Part shown: positions 5,830 to 7,158 of the stretch, one piece after another
How the letters are laid out: each line of letters begins with the position of its first letter
Position numbering within the stretch: the stretch's first letter is position 1
DNA from: Lachnospiraceae bacterium
GTDB taxonomy: Bacteria > Bacillota > Clostridia > Lachnospirales > Lachnospiraceae
Assembly (NCBI GenBank): GCA_009774345.1
Contig: VSNR01000366.1
Span: forward strand, 1 to 7,158
Length of the DNA stretch: 7,158 nt
Direction of reading: 5' to 3'
Made by a program: the position numbers and the translations under genes
Notes under the pieces: generated by a model
Told to the model about the DNA's origin: nothing
Database searches by the model: none
The model's input: only the letters and a program-made list of their open reading frames with translations

Positions 5830-7083
5830 TTACACACCCCCATAGGTAATGTCCTCCATTATTGTTAATGCATTGATTGGCATTTCCGTATTATAGATTC
5901 GTTCGATTGTTGTCTCATCAATCATCCAAACTTCTCCTCTATAATCACCGTTTAAAATCAAAATATATTGACGATCGATATCATGGGCATTGTTTGTTTT
6001 TCCTCTCGCGACAATCGGCATACAGCCATGTAATAACTGATACTGTGGTAACGCCCATGGAGATATTGTCTCGAATTTTTCATAATCAATGTTTTTAAAT
6101 AAATATTCCCATATCGTCTCACTTCCTTTCCAGCCATATAACTTATTGAAACCATTTTCATCAATAAATAACGCTTGGTAATCCTCTTTTGTCTGGACTA
6201 AAAACGGCTTGTCCAGATTCGCTAAAGATTCATTATCAGACAAAGAATATATTTCAGACACATACCACGGAGACTTTTTGGCACCATTTCCTATTTGTGA
6301 TAAAAAGGCAATATATTCTTCTGGTAATGAAATATTATGCCGCTTTTCAAACGCATGAATCTCCTCTATCCCTGCTGGTGGATTCATTACGATCTTTACT
6401 TTTTTTACATACTTTTTGCATCGTTCAAGCAAATCAGCCTCCTGAGGATACTCTAGCTTCTTACACGCTGTCATAAAATCATTCAATCCATCTGTTAAAT
6501 ATAATTTGAACCATTGTAAGAAACCACATTTCACCAATCGGAACAAACCATATTCTGATATTTGCCATATCTCCCCTTTATGTATGCCGTTAATAATTAG
6601 AATCCATTGAATATTATTACAGGTATTATCTGCCATAATTGTGATGTTTCCCTGACACGCTATCATTTCCCACCTGTCAGCTATCATCTGGTCTATAACA
6701 TCCTCATCCGCCTCATCTTCAGCGCCTTCCACGGTGTCACCCCAATCAGGCATCCAACTATGTTCAAGCGGAAAGGGTAAATCAATATTTTCTAATGGAT
6801 AATTCAGCGATTCATATTTTTCTAATGAAATAAGTTTCTGTTCCCCATAAACTTCTGACTGAATTACTCCCCCATCGCCTATTTTCGTAATAAATTCAAC
6901 ATATTCTATTGGCAGGGAAATATTATACTTTTTTTCAAATGCACTTACCTTTTCCGGTGCTATTACAGGATTTAGCACAATCGATTCTGCCTTTTCAAAA
7001 TTTATTGTATCTATTACCTGTTTGATTTCCTCTATTTTCTTCATATGCTCTCTTTCTCTTCTCTCCTTTTTCAAAGGAATCAT
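5830..7083 (-). CDS. Immunity protein with two tandem SUKH (SMI1/KNR4) domains
   Basis: The 417-aa protein contains two copies of the SUKH-1 (SMI1/KNR4) fold, the commonest immunity domain against polymorphic nuclease toxins. Copy one spans about residues 34-195. It begins with VLNPVIAPEKVSAFEKKYNI, then SLPIEYVEFITKIGDGG, and ends with a WILIINGIHKGEIWQI strand pair. Copy two spans about 231-400, with IVMNPPAGIEEIHAFEKRHN, then SLPEEYIAFLSQIGNG, and ends with YILILNGDYRGEVWMI. The shared FEKxxxISLPxEYxxF signature and the later NGxxxGEVW strand make the call firm. A single SUKH domain is typically 130-160 aa, so this is a duplication. It is cytoplasmic, with no signal peptide. The ATG at 7083 overlaps the stop of the preceding gene (ATGA) and has GGAGG four bases upstream. 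An internal ATG at 7044-7042 would also give a sensible N-terminus (MKKIEEIKQV). The toxin partner is not visible. Confidence 0.92.
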   Translation of the reverse strand: MIPLKKERREREHMKKIEEIKQVIDTINFEKAESIVLNPVIAPEKVSAFEKKYNISLPIEYVEFITKIGDGGVIQSEVYGEQKLISLEKYESLNYPLENIDLPFPLEHSWMPDWGDTVEGAEDEADEDVIDQMIADRWEMIACQGNITIMADNTCNNIQWILIINGIHKGEIWQISEYGLFRLVKCGFLQWFKLYLTDGLNDFMTACKKLEYPQEADLLERCKKYVKKVKIVMNPPAGIEEIHAFEKRHNISLPEEYIAFLSQIGNGAKKSPWYVSEIYSLSDNESLANLDKPFLVQTKEDYQALFIDENGFNKLYGWKGSETIWEYLFKNIDYEKFETISPWALPQYQLLHGCMPIVARGKTNNAHDIDRQYILILNGDYRGEVWMIDETTIERIYNTEMPINALTIMEDITYGGV

Positions 7084-7158
7084 TCTTCCTCCATCTCTGC
7101 GTCTGTAAGATTCTCATAAAATAATTCTTCTAAGACGTCAGAAACCATAAAATTATTT
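7080..7158 (-). CDS. C-terminal end of an unknown gene (5' end outside window)
   Basis: The frame is open from the right edge to a TGA at 7082-7080 and encodes 25 residues ending in ENLTDAEMEEE. An internal ATG is present at 7148-7146 but has no ribosome binding site that I can see, so this is most likely the tail of a longer gene. The TGA overlaps the ATG of the SUKH gene by the classical ATGA arrangement, which implies a shared operon with translational coupling. The acidic tail gives no clue to function. Confidence 0.6.
   Translation of the reverse strand, partial: NNFMVSDVLEELFYENLTDAEMEEE

Noticed and set aside
1..7158. CRISPR array, tRNA or rRNA genes, restriction-modification genes
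   Set aside because: No regular repeat-spacer pattern, cloverleaf or methylase/endonuclease motifs were seen, although RloB was first named from a restriction locus.

Overview
The base composition (AT-rich), purine-rich Shine-Dalgarno sites and protein style suggest a Gram-positive Firmicute, most likely a gut clostridium of the Lachnospiraceae type. This is an inference from style and from an Rhs remnant, not a database match. Every gene I support lies on the minus strand, so transcription runs from high to low coordinates. There are no tRNA, rRNA or CRISPR features, and I see no gene on the plus strand.

Layout in the direction of transcription. (1) 7158-3200 looks like a stack of polymorphic-toxin immunity and accessory genes: the C-terminal end of an unknown gene (7158-7080), a 417-aa protein with two tandem SUKH/SMI1-KNR4 domains (7083-5830, ATGA overlap with the gene before it), a lipoprotein of about 498 aa with a Ca-loop-like motif (5759-4263), an Imm11/DUF1629-like immunity protein (4186-3629) and an unrecognised 142-aa protein (3628-3200) joined to it at a zero-gap TAA-ATG junction. 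No toxin gene is visible among them. (2) 3199-2913 is a non-coding spacer with a 12-bp inverted-repeat pair and a near-consensus TTGACA/TATAAT promoter. (3) 2912-1026 is a two-gene cassette: an AAA/ABC-type ATPase and an RloB-like (AbiLii/TOPRIM-like) protein, again joined by a zero-gap TAA-ATG. This is an AbiL-type anti-phage abortive-infection module. (4) 1025-503 is debris: a frameshifted, probably 5'-truncated gene (about 1014-651), then a 48-codon fragment of an Rhs repeat core (649-503). (5) 419-1 is an intact start of an unrecognised gene that runs off the left edge, with a good ribosome binding site.

How it fits together: Rhs loci typically carry displaced C-terminal tips and arrays of immunity genes at their 3' end. 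The window reads as such an array, into which a self-contained phage-defence module with its own promoter has been placed. The most interesting points are this combination of inter-bacterial immunity genes with an AbiL-like system, the decayed Rhs material beside it, and three unrecognised proteins (142 aa, the 419-1 product and the lipoprotein) whose position suggests immunity or accessory roles.
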